NCBI GenBank assembly: GCA_034658975.1
Contig: JAYEGJ010000160.1
Location: 1 to 22,162 of the forward strand
Reading direction: 5' to 3'
DNA length: 22,162 nucleotides
Origin: SZUA-217 sp034658975
GTDB taxonomy: Bacteria > Actinomycetota > Acidimicrobiia > Spongiisociales > ZC4RG35
The notes under the pieces are model-generated. The model saw only the letters and a program-made list of their open reading frames with translations, did no database searches and had not been told where the DNA came from. A program made the translations under genes and the position numbers. Positions 6,765-14,391 of this stretch are shown here, piece by piece. Each line of letters opens with the position of its first letter. Positions within the stretch are counted from its first letter, which is position 1.

Positions 6765-7822
6765 CAGGTCTCACCGCTCCTCGCGGTCGTGTGCCGCCTT
6801 CTTTGAGCGGCGATGGCGGTTCCGAACATGACGAACAGCACGATCACGCCCTGGAGCACGCCGCCAAACGCTGAGTCGAGCCCGAGACGCAACTCAAGAG
6901 TCGTGCTGCCCACCGAGACGGCGATGAAGAAGAGGGCTATCGGGGCGATCCACTTGGCAGAGAAGCCGGCGAGCAACACCACGAGGATGCCAAGGAAGCC
7001 GTATCCGCCGGAGATCGCCGGCACCAGCTTGTGTTGGAACCCGGTCACCTGGACTGTTCCGGCAATACCGGCGAGGGCGCCACCGAGCGCAAATGCATTC
7101 AATATGTAGCGGTCGTTCGGAATGCCGAGGACGAAAGCACTTCGAGGGTTGCGTCCCACGGCCTTGAGGCGGAGTCCGAATCTCGTTCCGCGAAGCAAGT
7201 AGTAGACCAGCAGCGTTCCAACGATGGCCATGGTCACTGCGAGGAGTGGCATCTCGGTGCCGAAGAGGGTGGTGGTGGGGAGCCATGCCTCCTCCCGAAA
7301 GATGTCGGTTCCACCCGTGGAAGCGGTGCCCTCCCGGGACCAAGGCCCGATCACGAGGTAGACCGTCAGACCGAGCGCCAGAAAGTCGAGGCCCAGGCCT
7401 CCGAAGATCTCGTTGACGTTTCCCTTTGTTCGCAACACCCCGGCCAGCAAAGCCCAAAGGGCGCCTCCGATCGCGCCTGCAACGATGGTTAGCGGCACCA
7501 CTATCCAAGGGGACCCCGGCATCTCACGCGCCACGAAACTGGCTGCGATTGCTCCCGCGACAATCTGTCCTTCCACGCCTATGTTCCACATTCCGGCAGC
7601 GAAGGTGACGACCAGGCCAGCTGATGCGAGCACGAGCGGCGTCCAGGCCAGCAAGGTGTTGGCGATCTTGTCTGCGGACCCGAAGGCGCCCTCGAGGATC
7701 AGGCCGGCGGCTTCGAGGGGCGGGGCTCCCGCCAGCCATAGAAGCAGGGCCGAGACGACCACTGCGGCGGCCACCGACGCGATGGTGGCCAGGGCGAGCG
7801 GGGATCGCTCTGTCGTCGTCAT
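6764..7822 (-). CDS. BMP-type ABC importer permease, first subunit
   Basis: This is a 352-residue permease of the same importer. It contains many membrane segments, the motif GMWNIGVEGQIVAGA shortly after the second segment, and VGRNPRSAFVLGI, the ATPase-contacting loop. I chose the ATG at 7822, whose ATGA overlaps the ATPase stop. The frame stays open upstream, but that extension is Arg/His-rich shadow sequence inside the ATPase gene. With the smaller permease it should form the heterodimeric channel seen in YufOPQ/NupABC-like nucleoside importers. Substrate preference (purine versus pyrimidine nucleoside) cannot be read directly. Confidence 0.91.
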   Translation of the reverse strand: MTTTERSPLALATIASVAAAVVVSALLLWLAGAPPLEAAGLILEGAFGSADKIANTLLAWTPLVLASAGLVVTFAAGMWNIGVEGQIVAGAIAASFVAREMPGSPWIVVPLTIVAGAIGGALWALLAGVLRTKGNVNEIFGGLGLDFLALGLTVYLVIGPWSREGTASTGGTDIFREEAWLPTTTLFGTEMPLLAVTMAIVGTLLVYYLLRGTRFGLRLKAVGRNPRSAFVLGIPNDRYILNAFALGGALAGIAGTVQVTGFQHKLVPAISGGYGFLGILVVLLAGFSAKWIAPIALFFIAVSVGSTTLELRLGLDSAFGGVLQGVIVLFVMFGTAIAAQRRRHTTARSGET

Positions 7823-9285
7823 GAGCGTTCCTTCCCTCCGATCAGGTAGCCGAGTTCCTCCCCGTCGGTGTCGTCTGCCTCGAGCATCTTGATGATGTTC
7901 CCTGAGAAGCACACGAGGATGCGGTCGCTGTAGGTGAGCAACTCGTCGAGGTCGGCCGAGGCGAACACGATCGAGGTTCGGCGGCTGCGTCGCTGGAGAA
8001 TCTTGGACCACACATACTCGGCGGATTCGATGTCGAGGCCTCGGGTGGGATGTTCCATGAGCAGCAGCTTCAGATAGCCGGGCATCAGGGACAACAACAG
8101 ACGCTGTTGATTACCCCCTGACAGCGACTCGGCGGTGCTTGTCGGCAAGCCCTTGACGTTGAACTCGTCTATCGAGGCCTGAGCATTCGCTTCAGCGACG
8201 CCCCAGTCGATGAAGAACGGCTGTTCCCGAGTTGTCAGTGCGATGTGTTCCTCGATGGTCAATCCGGCAACCAGTCCCTCCTCCAGTCGTCCCGCCGGGA
8301 GGTAGTGGACTCCGACGCCGAGGTGGTCTCGATACGAGAGGTCGGTGATGTCGATGCCATCGAGCGTCGCCTTGCCCCCGTCGGGTGGGACCAGGCCGGA
8401 GAGGGCATCAAGAAAACCCCTCTGACCGCTTCCCTCGAGACCCGCCAGGCCGATGATCTCGCCGGCTCCAACTGTCAGGTTCAGGCCGCGGATCGCGGTG
8501 GTTCGCGACGTCACCTCGAAATCGCTCAGCTCCAGCATCGGCTCGCCGATCATGGGCTCCGGGCGACCGGGCTCCTCGATCATCTTGCCGAACATCATCG
8601 CCACCAACTCTGAGGGTGGCACCGGCATGTCCGCCGCACCCACCACCTTGCCGGAACGCATCACCGTCACCGAGTGGCACAGCTCCTCCACTTCTTCGAG
8701 CTTGTGGCTGACGAACAGCACGATCAGGCCTTCGCCTGCAAGACGTCTCAGTACTGCAAATAGTTGTTCGCGTTGCGCTGCAGAGATGCCGGTGGTGGGC
8801 TCGTCGAGGATGAGCACCTTCGCTCCCAGCCACAGGAGCCTTGTTATCTCCAGCTGCTGACGCTCACCAACGGTGAGGGTTCTGGCCGATTGAAGAGGAT
8901 CAAACGAGAACCCCAACTCCTCGCTCATTCGACTGAGTTCGCCGAGCCCTGCCCTCCTATCGACACGAGCAGATCCGGGGCTGCCCAGGAGGAAATTGTC
9001 GAGCACCGTGAACTGAAGGAACACCAGCGGGTCCTGGTGGAGCATGCCAATGCCGGCAGCGATCGCATCAGCCGGCGAACTGAGGTCGAGCGTGGTGTCG
9101 TCGAGGCTGATCTCGCCGGCGTCGGCCTCGATGAAACCCGAGAGGACTTTCATCAGAGTCGACTTGCCCGCTCCGTTCTCGCCAAGGATCCCGTGAAGGG
9201 TCCCCGGCTCGATCGAAATGCTGACTCCGTCGTTGGCTCTGACGGCACCGAAGTGCTTGTGGATGCCGCGGAGCTCGAGGGTCAT
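7819..9285 (-). CDS. BMP-type ABC importer ATPase with two ABC domains
   Basis: This 488-residue fused ATPase has two nucleotide-binding domains, as in sugar- and nucleoside-type importers. Domain 1 has Walker A GENGAGKST (35-43), signature-like LTVGERQQLE (137-146), Walker B VLILDEP (157-163) and H-loop SHK (193-195). Domain 2 has a degenerate Walker A, GLEGSGQRG (282-290), an intact LSGGNQQR signature (388-395) and LLLMEHPTRGLD (407-418). The weakened second site is usual for this family, so one site probably does most of the hydrolysis. It follows the lipoprotein gene after an 89-bp gap containing a strong hairpin and overlaps the next permease start by four bases. Confidence 0.93.
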   Translation of the reverse strand: MTLELRGIHKHFGAVRANDGVSISIEPGTLHGILGENGAGKSTLMKVLSGFIEADAGEISLDDTTLDLSSPADAIAAGIGMLHQDPLVFLQFTVLDNFLLGSPGSARVDRRAGLGELSRMSEELGFSFDPLQSARTLTVGERQQLEITRLLWLGAKVLILDEPTTGISAAQREQLFAVLRRLAGEGLIVLFVSHKLEEVEELCHSVTVMRSGKVVGAADMPVPPSELVAMMFGKMIEEPGRPEPMIGEPMLELSDFEVTSRTTAIRGLNLTVGAGEIIGLAGLEGSGQRGFLDALSGLVPPDGGKATLDGIDITDLSYRDHLGVGVHYLPAGRLEEGLVAGLTIEEHIALTTREQPFFIDWGVAEANAQASIDEFNVKGLPTSTAESLSGGNQQRLLLSLMPGYLKLLLMEHPTRGLDIESAEYVWSKILQRRSRRTSIVFASADLDELLTYSDRILVCFSGNIIKMLEADDTDGEELGYLIGGKERS

Positions 9286-9325
9286 TGGCGGAGGCTAAAC
9301 CACTCGAGGAGTGGCCCGTCGAGAA

Positions 9326-9353
9326 TGTGGGGAGGCCGGGCGGCCTCCCCACA
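9326..9353. terminator. Strong GC-rich hairpin between lipoprotein and ATPase genes
   Basis: A near-perfect stem of 12-13 bp, TGTGGGGAGGCC paired with GGCCTCCCCACA around a tiny GGGC loop, lies 21 bp past the lipoprotein stop and 40 bp before the ATPase start. No T-tract follows on the minus strand. It is therefore more likely a partial terminator or a 3' stability hairpin. That would keep the binding-protein message more abundant than the membrane components, a common arrangement in ABC importers. Confidence 0.6.
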
Positions 9354-9374
9354 ATCCACTAGCGGAGAAGGAGG

Positions 9375-10676
9375 TCAGGAACTGGCGCCCTCGACCCCTT
9401 CGAGCAGTTGTTTCGTGTACCACAGGTCGTGATCGGTGGCCGCAGCCCCGTCAGCCAGGTACTCGGTCCCGTCCTGATAATTCAGTGGTCCGGTGAACAG
9501 GTTGGTCGACCCGTCTGCCAGGCCAACGAAGAGCTCGTCCAGAGCTGCTGAAGCCTCACTGCTGAGACCGTCACCCGGGATCCATCCGATGGCAGTGGTG
9601 TTGAGGTTGGTGGGGTCACCCCAGTCAGGTCCGTTCCATTCCCAAGTGGCTGCGAATGAGCCATCCTGGACCGACTGCGCTATGGCCAGGTAGTGGGGGC
9701 GCCAGTTGAAGTAGGGAACACCGAGACAGATCTCGGGTGCTTCCGCGCAAGCGTCTTCGAAGTCATATGGCACGGCCCAGACTGCTTCTCCAGCCGTGGA
9801 GCGTTGTCCAGCGACGACCAGGGCTTCCGTGGTGTCGATCCCGGAGATGACAACATCAGCGCCGCCGTCGAAGAAACCGTTGGCGACCTCGGTCGGGTCG
9901 AGGGTGAATCCGGGGATGTTGAACCAGAAGCCGATCCAGTTGACCTCGAAGCCGAGATCGGCGGCGTCATTGCCCAGGACCTCGGTCCAGCAGTGCTCCG
10001 CACCCAGATAGGCCGAGTTGACCAACCGGCGGGTCTCGTCGTTGATCAGCGGTCCCAGGTAGGCGATCTGCCCGGTCTGAGACGTCATGGCGGCGGCACA
10101 CCCGGCGGCCATCTTGGCGTAGTACATCCGTCCCATCGAGTTGCCCAGGTTGTCGAGACCTGCGAAGGCCTCGCCGTCCTCCCAGGCGCTGTCGCCGGAG
10201 GACCAGATCATGGGCACGTCGGGGTGCGCGGCCGCGGCCTCGAGAGCCCCGTCCTTCATGTCATCCGACGTGAAGAAGATCAGCTGTGCTCCCTGGGCGA
10301 TCATCTCATCGGCCACCTGTGCAGGGGTGGTGTCTGGTCGGTCGGAGGTGTTCACCTTGTCCAGGGTGATCATCTCTGCGCCGAGCTTCTCCTCGATGTA
10401 CTTGCCGCCCTCGTGATGGGCCTGCGACCAGCCCCGATCGTTCTCGGGGCCCACAAGGATCATCCCGAAGACGAGCGGCTCCGCTGGTTCGGTCGTGTCC
10501 GGGGCTTCGGTCGTGTCCGGGGCTTCGGTGGTTGCCGTCGGAGCTTCGGTCGTTGCTGTCGGCTCGTCCGCTGTGGTTGTGGTGCCCTCACTGTCGGCCG
10601 GGCTGCAGGCAGCGGCCACGAGAGCGAAAACGACGATCAGCATCAGCAGTGGTCGCCAGCGCATCGGCTTTCTCAT
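9375..10676 (-). CDS. BMP-family substrate-binding lipoprotein
   Basis: This 433-residue exported lipoprotein is the binding component of the downstream importer. Residues 1-23 form a basic and hydrophobic signal peptide ending in the lipobox LVAAAC, with C24 the lipidated cysteine. Residues about 25-69 are a Thr/Glu/Ala/Pro-rich linker with APDTTE repeats, after which the BMP/PnrA-like periplasmic-binding fold begins (FGMILVGPENDRGWSQAHHEG). Later segments DGALEAAAAHPDVPMIW, GQIAYLGPL and GADVVISGIDTTEALVVAGQ fit the family. BMP proteins commonly bind nucleosides. It is longer than the usual 330-370 residues, mostly because of the linker. GGAGG lies four bases before the ATG at 10676. Substrate identity is inference from the neighbouring purine genes. 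Confidence 0.92.
   Translation of the reverse strand: MRKPMRWRPLLMLIVVFALVAAACSPADSEGTTTTADEPTATTEAPTATTEAPDTTEAPDTTEPAEPLVFGMILVGPENDRGWSQAHHEGGKYIEEKLGAEMITLDKVNTSDRPDTTPAQVADEMIAQGAQLIFFTSDDMKDGALEAAAAHPDVPMIWSSGDSAWEDGEAFAGLDNLGNSMGRMYYAKMAAGCAAAMTSQTGQIAYLGPLINDETRRLVNSAYLGAEHCWTEVLGNDAADLGFEVNWIGFWFNIPGFTLDPTEVANGFFDGGADVVISGIDTTEALVVAGQRSTAGEAVWAVPYDFEDACAEAPEICLGVPYFNWRPHYLAIAQSVQDGSFAATWEWNGPDWGDPTNLNTTAIGWIPGDGLSSEASAALDELFVGLADGSTNLFTGPLNYQDGTEYLADGAAATDHDLWYTKQLLEGVEGASS
10488..10529 (-). repeat. In-frame tandem repeat in lipoprotein linker
   Basis: Two perfect 18-bp tandem copies (10488-10505 and 10506-10523), followed by the start of a third, encode APDTTE units in the Thr/Glu/Pro linker of the binding lipoprotein. 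Related but imperfect APTATTE units lie further toward the N-terminus. Copy number may vary between strains by slippage. The segment is a flexible spacer holding the binding domain away from the membrane. Confidence 0.8.
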
Positions 10677-10764
10677 TCATCCTCCAGGTCTGTTGTCAAC
10701 GGGGCCCGAGCCCCGCTGATCTGACATTAGGTCTATTTACTTGTGTGCCGCGCAGCGGCAAGCC
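10677..10764 (-). promoter_or_regulatory. Possible internal promoter and hairpins before lipoprotein gene
   Basis: This 88-bp gap separates the hydroxylase and lipoprotein genes on the minus strand. Just past the hydroxylase stop is a 6-bp stem, TGCCGC/GCGGCA, around three bases (10746-10760). A TAATGT hexamer (10729-10724) is a candidate -10. A second hairpin, CGGGGC/GCCCCG with a four-base loop (10700-10715), would fall in the leader. GGAGG (10685-10681) is the ribosome-binding site. The transporter may thus have its own promoter. I do not recognise a known riboswitch. Confidence 0.4.
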
Positions 10765-13074
10765 TCAATCGCCCTGAAGCGCCTTCCAAACCTTCTCTGG
10801 CGTGAAGGGGGTCTCGGTCAGCCAGACCCCGGTGGCGTCATAGACCGCATTAGCAATGGTCGGGATGGGTGCGTTGATCCCGATCTCCGAAATCGACTTG
10901 GCACCCATCGGCCCGGTTGGCTCGTACGACTCCACGAGGATCGTCTCCAAGTGGGGAAGATCCAGGGGTCCAGGGATCTTGTAGCGGGCGAAGTCAGGTG
11001 TCTTTGGTCTTCCCAGGTCGTCGAAGATGATCTCCTCGAACAGTGCGTAGCCGATGCCATTGGCCACGGCCCCTTCCATTTGCCCTTCGGCCAGTTTTGG
11101 GTTGATGGCAGTGCCACAGTCGATGGCAGCTACGTAGTCGAGGACCTTGATCCGTCCGGTTTCGGTGTCGACGGCCACCTCGCAGAAGCTGGCCAGGAAC
11201 GGTGGCGGTGACAAGTCTGGAACGCATGAGCGCGTTGCCGCGATCTGATGCTGGTCCTCGTTGTAGAAGCTGCGCATCGCGATGTCGCCGAGACTCACCG
11301 ATCGATCGTCAGGAGCAATCACCCTCTCGTCCTCGATCTCCAGCGTGGTCGCATCGGCGCCGAGCATCGCCGAGGCCACCTCCAGGATCTGATCTCGCAC
11401 GGCTTCGGCGGCGCGTTGGGTGGCCATACCGGATACGTAGGTGGTCGAGCTGGCGTACGCCCCGACGTCGAATGGCGTTACGTCCGTGTCCGAGGACAAC
11501 ACGACGACCTTCTCGAGCGGAACGGCGAGTACTTCGGCGGCGATCTGGCCGAGGACGGTGTCCGAGCCGGTTCCGAGATCGGTCGCTCCAACCAGGAGGT
11601 TGAACGAACCGTCGTCGTTCATCTTGATGTTGGCCGCAGCCATGTCGATGAGGGGAATGCCGGAGCCCTGCATGTGGATCGACATCCCGACTCCGTGGAC
11701 CCAGGAACCGTCCTGGCGCTTCTCTCCTCGCTTGGCCGTCCAACCGATGCGCTCGGCGCCCTGGCGAATGCACTCCTCCAAAGCCGAGGAGGTGATCGTC
11801 TGCTCCACCCCTTCGCGGCCTTCGCCGAGGGCGGCGAAGATCGGTGAGCCCTCGCCCTCACGGATGTGGTTCTGCTTTCTCCACTCCAGGGGGTCGACAC
11901 CCAGTTTCCCGGCGAGTCGATCCACCGCCGTTTCCAGCGTGAAGTAGCCCTGCGTCGCCCCGTAGCCCCGGTAGGCGCCACCGACCGGGAGGTTGGTGTA
12001 GACGGCGTCTCCGGCGAAGCGGAGATGCGGAGCCTTGTTGTAGAGAGGGAGGGTCTTCGATCCGACATTGGACAGCACCGTGAGGCTGTGAGTCCCGTAG
12101 GCGCCGGTGTTCGACAGCACCTCCATGAGCACGGCGTGCAGCGTCCCGTCGGCCTTGGCCCCCAACTTGACCCGAATCCTCATCGGATGCCGGGTGCGGG
12201 ACGAGATGAATTCCTCCTCCCTGGTGTAGATCATCTGGGAGGGAAGCCCGGTTCGAATGGTCACCAGGGCGGTGAGGTCTTCGATCAAGACCTCCTGCTT
12301 GACCCCGAATCCGCCGCCAATGCGCGGCTTGATGACGCGAATCTGGTGGATGGGAACGTCGAGAAGCCGGCCGATGATCCGCCGGACGTGGAATGGCACC
12401 TGGGTCGAGGTCACAATCACCAGTCGCCCGTTGTCGTCGAGGTAGCTGCTGACCACATGGGGCTCGAGAGGCGCATGCTGGGCGTACTGGGTCTCGGTCG
12501 TGACGTCGACGGTTATGTCGGACTCGGCGAATCCCTTCTCGATATCACCGGCGTTGGCCACGACATGCGCGGCGATGTTGTGCTCGGCATCCCAGACGTC
12601 GAGGCTGTCCTCTTCGTCGTGGATGACGGGCGCGTTATCGGCCACGGCCTCGTCAATGCTGAGAACCGGCTCGAGGATCTCGTACTCGACCTCGATCAGG
12701 TCGATTGCCTTCCGGGCGGCTTCGAGCGAGTCGGCCGCGACAGCCGCCACTCGATCACCCACCCAGCGAACCTTGGTGTCGAACATCCTGGCGTCGTACG
12801 GCGACGGCTCGGGGTGGCCCTGCCCGGCGGTGGTGTAGCGCTTCTCTGGCGTGTTTCGGTGATCGAGCACGATCGCCACACCCGGAGACTGCTCGGCAAG
12901 AGTCGTGTCGATCGACTTGATGAGCGCGTGGGCATGGGGACTGGTCAGCAGGGCGATGTGAAGTTGGCCTGGCCGCTTCGGCAGGTCGTCGACGAAGACC
13001 GGCTTGCCCGTGACCAGCGCCCTTCCGTCGACACGATGGACGGAGGTGCCGACAACGTCGAACTTCTCACTCAT
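10765..13074 (-). CDS. Xanthine dehydrogenase-family molybdopterin-binding subunit
   Basis: This is the 769-residue catalytic large subunit of a molybdenum hydroxylase in the xanthine/aldehyde oxidase family. Residues 1-150 are the first aldehyde-oxidase-type domain (VTGKPVFVDDLP). The Mo-cofactor-binding domain follows with IGGGFGVKQE (252-261), GGAYRGYGATQ (365-375) and a C-terminal GAKSISEIGIN block whose glutamate (E730) aligns with the catalytic base of the family. Its length is normal for a separate large subunit. It is the third gene of an FAD/2Fe-2S/Mo set, starting eight bases inside the 2Fe-2S gene with GAGGAG upstream. Substrate is not fixed by these motifs; xanthine or hypoxanthine is inferred from the purine context, and nicotinate-type or other N-heterocycles remain possible. 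Confidence 0.93.
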   Translation of the reverse strand: MSEKFDVVGTSVHRVDGRALVTGKPVFVDDLPKRPGQLHIALLTSPHAHALIKSIDTTLAEQSPGVAIVLDHRNTPEKRYTTAGQGHPEPSPYDARMFDTKVRWVGDRVAAVAADSLEAARKAIDLIEVEYEILEPVLSIDEAVADNAPVIHDEEDSLDVWDAEHNIAAHVVANAGDIEKGFAESDITVDVTTETQYAQHAPLEPHVVSSYLDDNGRLVIVTSTQVPFHVRRIIGRLLDVPIHQIRVIKPRIGGGFGVKQEVLIEDLTALVTIRTGLPSQMIYTREEEFISSRTRHPMRIRVKLGAKADGTLHAVLMEVLSNTGAYGTHSLTVLSNVGSKTLPLYNKAPHLRFAGDAVYTNLPVGGAYRGYGATQGYFTLETAVDRLAGKLGVDPLEWRKQNHIREGEGSPIFAALGEGREGVEQTITSSALEECIRQGAERIGWTAKRGEKRQDGSWVHGVGMSIHMQGSGIPLIDMAAANIKMNDDGSFNLLVGATDLGTGSDTVLGQIAAEVLAVPLEKVVVLSSDTDVTPFDVGAYASSTTYVSGMATQRAAEAVRDQILEVASAMLGADATTLEIEDERVIAPDDRSVSLGDIAMRSFYNEDQHQIAATRSCVPDLSPPPFLASFCEVAVDTETGRIKVLDYVAAIDCGTAINPKLAEGQMEGAVANGIGYALFEEIIFDDLGRPKTPDFARYKIPGPLDLPHLETILVESYEPTGPMGAKSISEIGINAPIPTIANAVYDATGVWLTETPFTPEKVWKALQGD

Positions 13075-13543
13075 CGTCGTCTCCTCTCAGGATCGCCGCC
13101 GCCATCTCGATGGCGTCGATCTGTTTCACATATCCCGTGCAGCGGCAGAGGTTCCCGGCCAGGTAGCTGGAGATATGGTCTCTCGTCGGGCTGGGGTTCC
13201 TTTCGAGCAGATCGGCGGCGGTGAGGATCATCGCCGGAATGCAGTAGCCGCACTGGACACCGCCGGCATCGAGCATCGTCTGCTGGAGAGGGTGATAGGC
13301 CTGATCCGCCCCGGTAACCCCCTCGATGGTTGTGATCTCGTGACCTTCGGCCTGACCGGCGAATACGAGACACGAGGCGACTGCCCTCCCGTCGATGAGC
13401 ACGGCGCACGTGCCGCAGTCCCCGTTGGCGCAGCCATCCTTCACACTGGTGTAGCCGTTGCCTCGCAGAGCATCCAGCAGGGTGTCGCCTGCCTCGACCT
13501 CGGTCGAAAGCTGTCCGCCGTTGATCGACAGAAGGAGGTTCAC
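13067..13543 (-). CDS. Xanthine dehydrogenase-family 2Fe-2S subunit
   Basis: This 158-residue electron-transfer subunit carries two [2Fe-2S] clusters. Cysteines 38, 43, 46 and 58 form the plant-ferredoxin-type site (CANGDCGTC plus a later Cys). Cysteines 98, 101, 133 and 135 (CGYC...CRC) form the second, all-helical site. It passes electrons from the molybdenum centre to FAD. The GTG at 13543 overlaps the FAD-subunit stop as GTGA and has GGAGG four bases upstream. A longer ATG frame runs back into the FAD gene and adds nothing family-like. The C-terminal tail is acidic (GDDDE). Confidence 0.94.
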   Translation of the reverse strand: MNLLLSINGGQLSTEVEAGDTLLDALRGNGYTSVKDGCANGDCGTCAVLIDGRAVASCLVFAGQAEGHEITTIEGVTGADQAYHPLQQTMLDAGGVQCGYCIPAMILTAADLLERNPSPTRDHISSYLAGNLCRCTGYVKQIDAIEMAAAILRGDDDE

Positions 13544-14391
13544 GTCGCCTCCAGTCGCCCGGCCACGACTCCGAGGCATCTGCGGGTCAGGACCTCGACG
13601 AGTTGGCTTCGATACTCGGCCGAAGCGACCCAGCCTCCCCCGGTCCTGACTTCGCCACGAGCCAATTCACCGGCCCGATCGATTGCGGTGTCTGTCGGTC
13701 CTTGCTCGCTGATCAGGTCCTCGGCCTCGATCGCCCGCTGAAAGAGTCTGGGGGTGGAGCCGACGACGATCCGGACCGTTTCGACGCTGTCACCATCGAG
13801 ATCGATACGGCAGGCCACATTGAGGATGGCGAAGTCGAATGTGGTGCGGGCGAATCGAAGGAAGGCAGCCGCCGAGCGATCGGGAAGGGCCGGTAGTTGC
13901 AGCCCGGTCACGATGTGCGGTTCCTTGTGATGGCCTTTGTCGTAGTAATCCTGAAGAGGCTCCGACCGGTCCGCACCGTTGAAGTATTCGATCTCCGCCG
14001 TCAACGCCAGAAACACCGGGACAACGTCCGAGAGTTTGGCGCGAGCCACGTGACCGCCGATGGTCGAGAAGTTCCGCAGCAGCGGATTCCCGACGTGAAC
14101 CATCATCTCGGGCATCACCCCGCTGCCATGGACGGCGACGTCCTGGTGCTCCATCACGTCTGTCAACGTGGCCATGGCCCCGATGTGAATCGACCCGTCC
14201 TTCATAGTTTGGATTGTCGAGTCGAGAACCCGACCAACGTCTACGAGCGTGGTCACCTCGGGCGGCGCATGGATGGTGAGATCTGCCCCGCCGGACAGGA
14301 TGCGAAGTGACGGATCGCCCGGCTCGACGTGCCACCACGCCTCCTCCAGCGTGTCGGGTCTCAGGTATTCGGTTATCCCTGGCTTGCTCAT
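13540..14391 (-). CDS. Xanthine dehydrogenase-family FAD-binding subunit
   Basis: This is the 283-residue FAD-binding medium subunit (CoxM/XdhB type). The FAD contacts are visible as LSGGADLTI (32-40, equivalent to AGGTDL) and STIGGHVARAKLSD (109-122, equivalent to TIGGN...SPISD). The C-terminal third is the CO-dehydrogenase flavoprotein C-terminal domain. It delivers electrons to NAD or another acceptor. The ATG at 14391 makes an ATGA overlap with the stop of the upstream PLP enzyme gene, tying the hydroxylase to the PLP and carbamate kinase genes in one coupled operon. Confidence 0.92.
   Translation of the reverse strand: MSKPGITEYLRPDTLEEAWWHVEPGDPSLRILSGGADLTIHAPPEVTTLVDVGRVLDSTIQTMKDGSIHIGAMATLTDVMEHQDVAVHGSGVMPEMMVHVGNPLLRNFSTIGGHVARAKLSDVVPVFLALTAEIEYFNGADRSEPLQDYYDKGHHKEPHIVTGLQLPALPDRSAAAFLRFARTTFDFAILNVACRIDLDGDSVETVRIVVGSTPRLFQRAIEAEDLISEQGPTDTAIDRAGELARGEVRTGGGWVASAEYRSQLVEVLTRRCLGVVAGRLEAT

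Noticed and set aside
5664..6806. 380-codon plus-strand frame opposite the second BMP permease
   Set aside because: Its product is rich in Arg/His/Asp/Gln with no fold signature, and it covers azlD, the palindrome and a well-supported permease gene.
10677..10745. Purine riboswitch in front of the transporter lipoprotein
   Set aside because: Only a short hairpin of about six base pairs is present. The three-way junction and conserved loops of a purine aptamer are not visible, and the leader is too short.
11866..13224. Long plus-strand open frame (about 450 codons) opposite the molybdopterin subunit
   Set aside because: It is an antisense shadow typical of high-GC DNA. Its translation has no recognisable domain, and the minus strand encodes a clear xanthine-dehydrogenase-family protein with all motifs.
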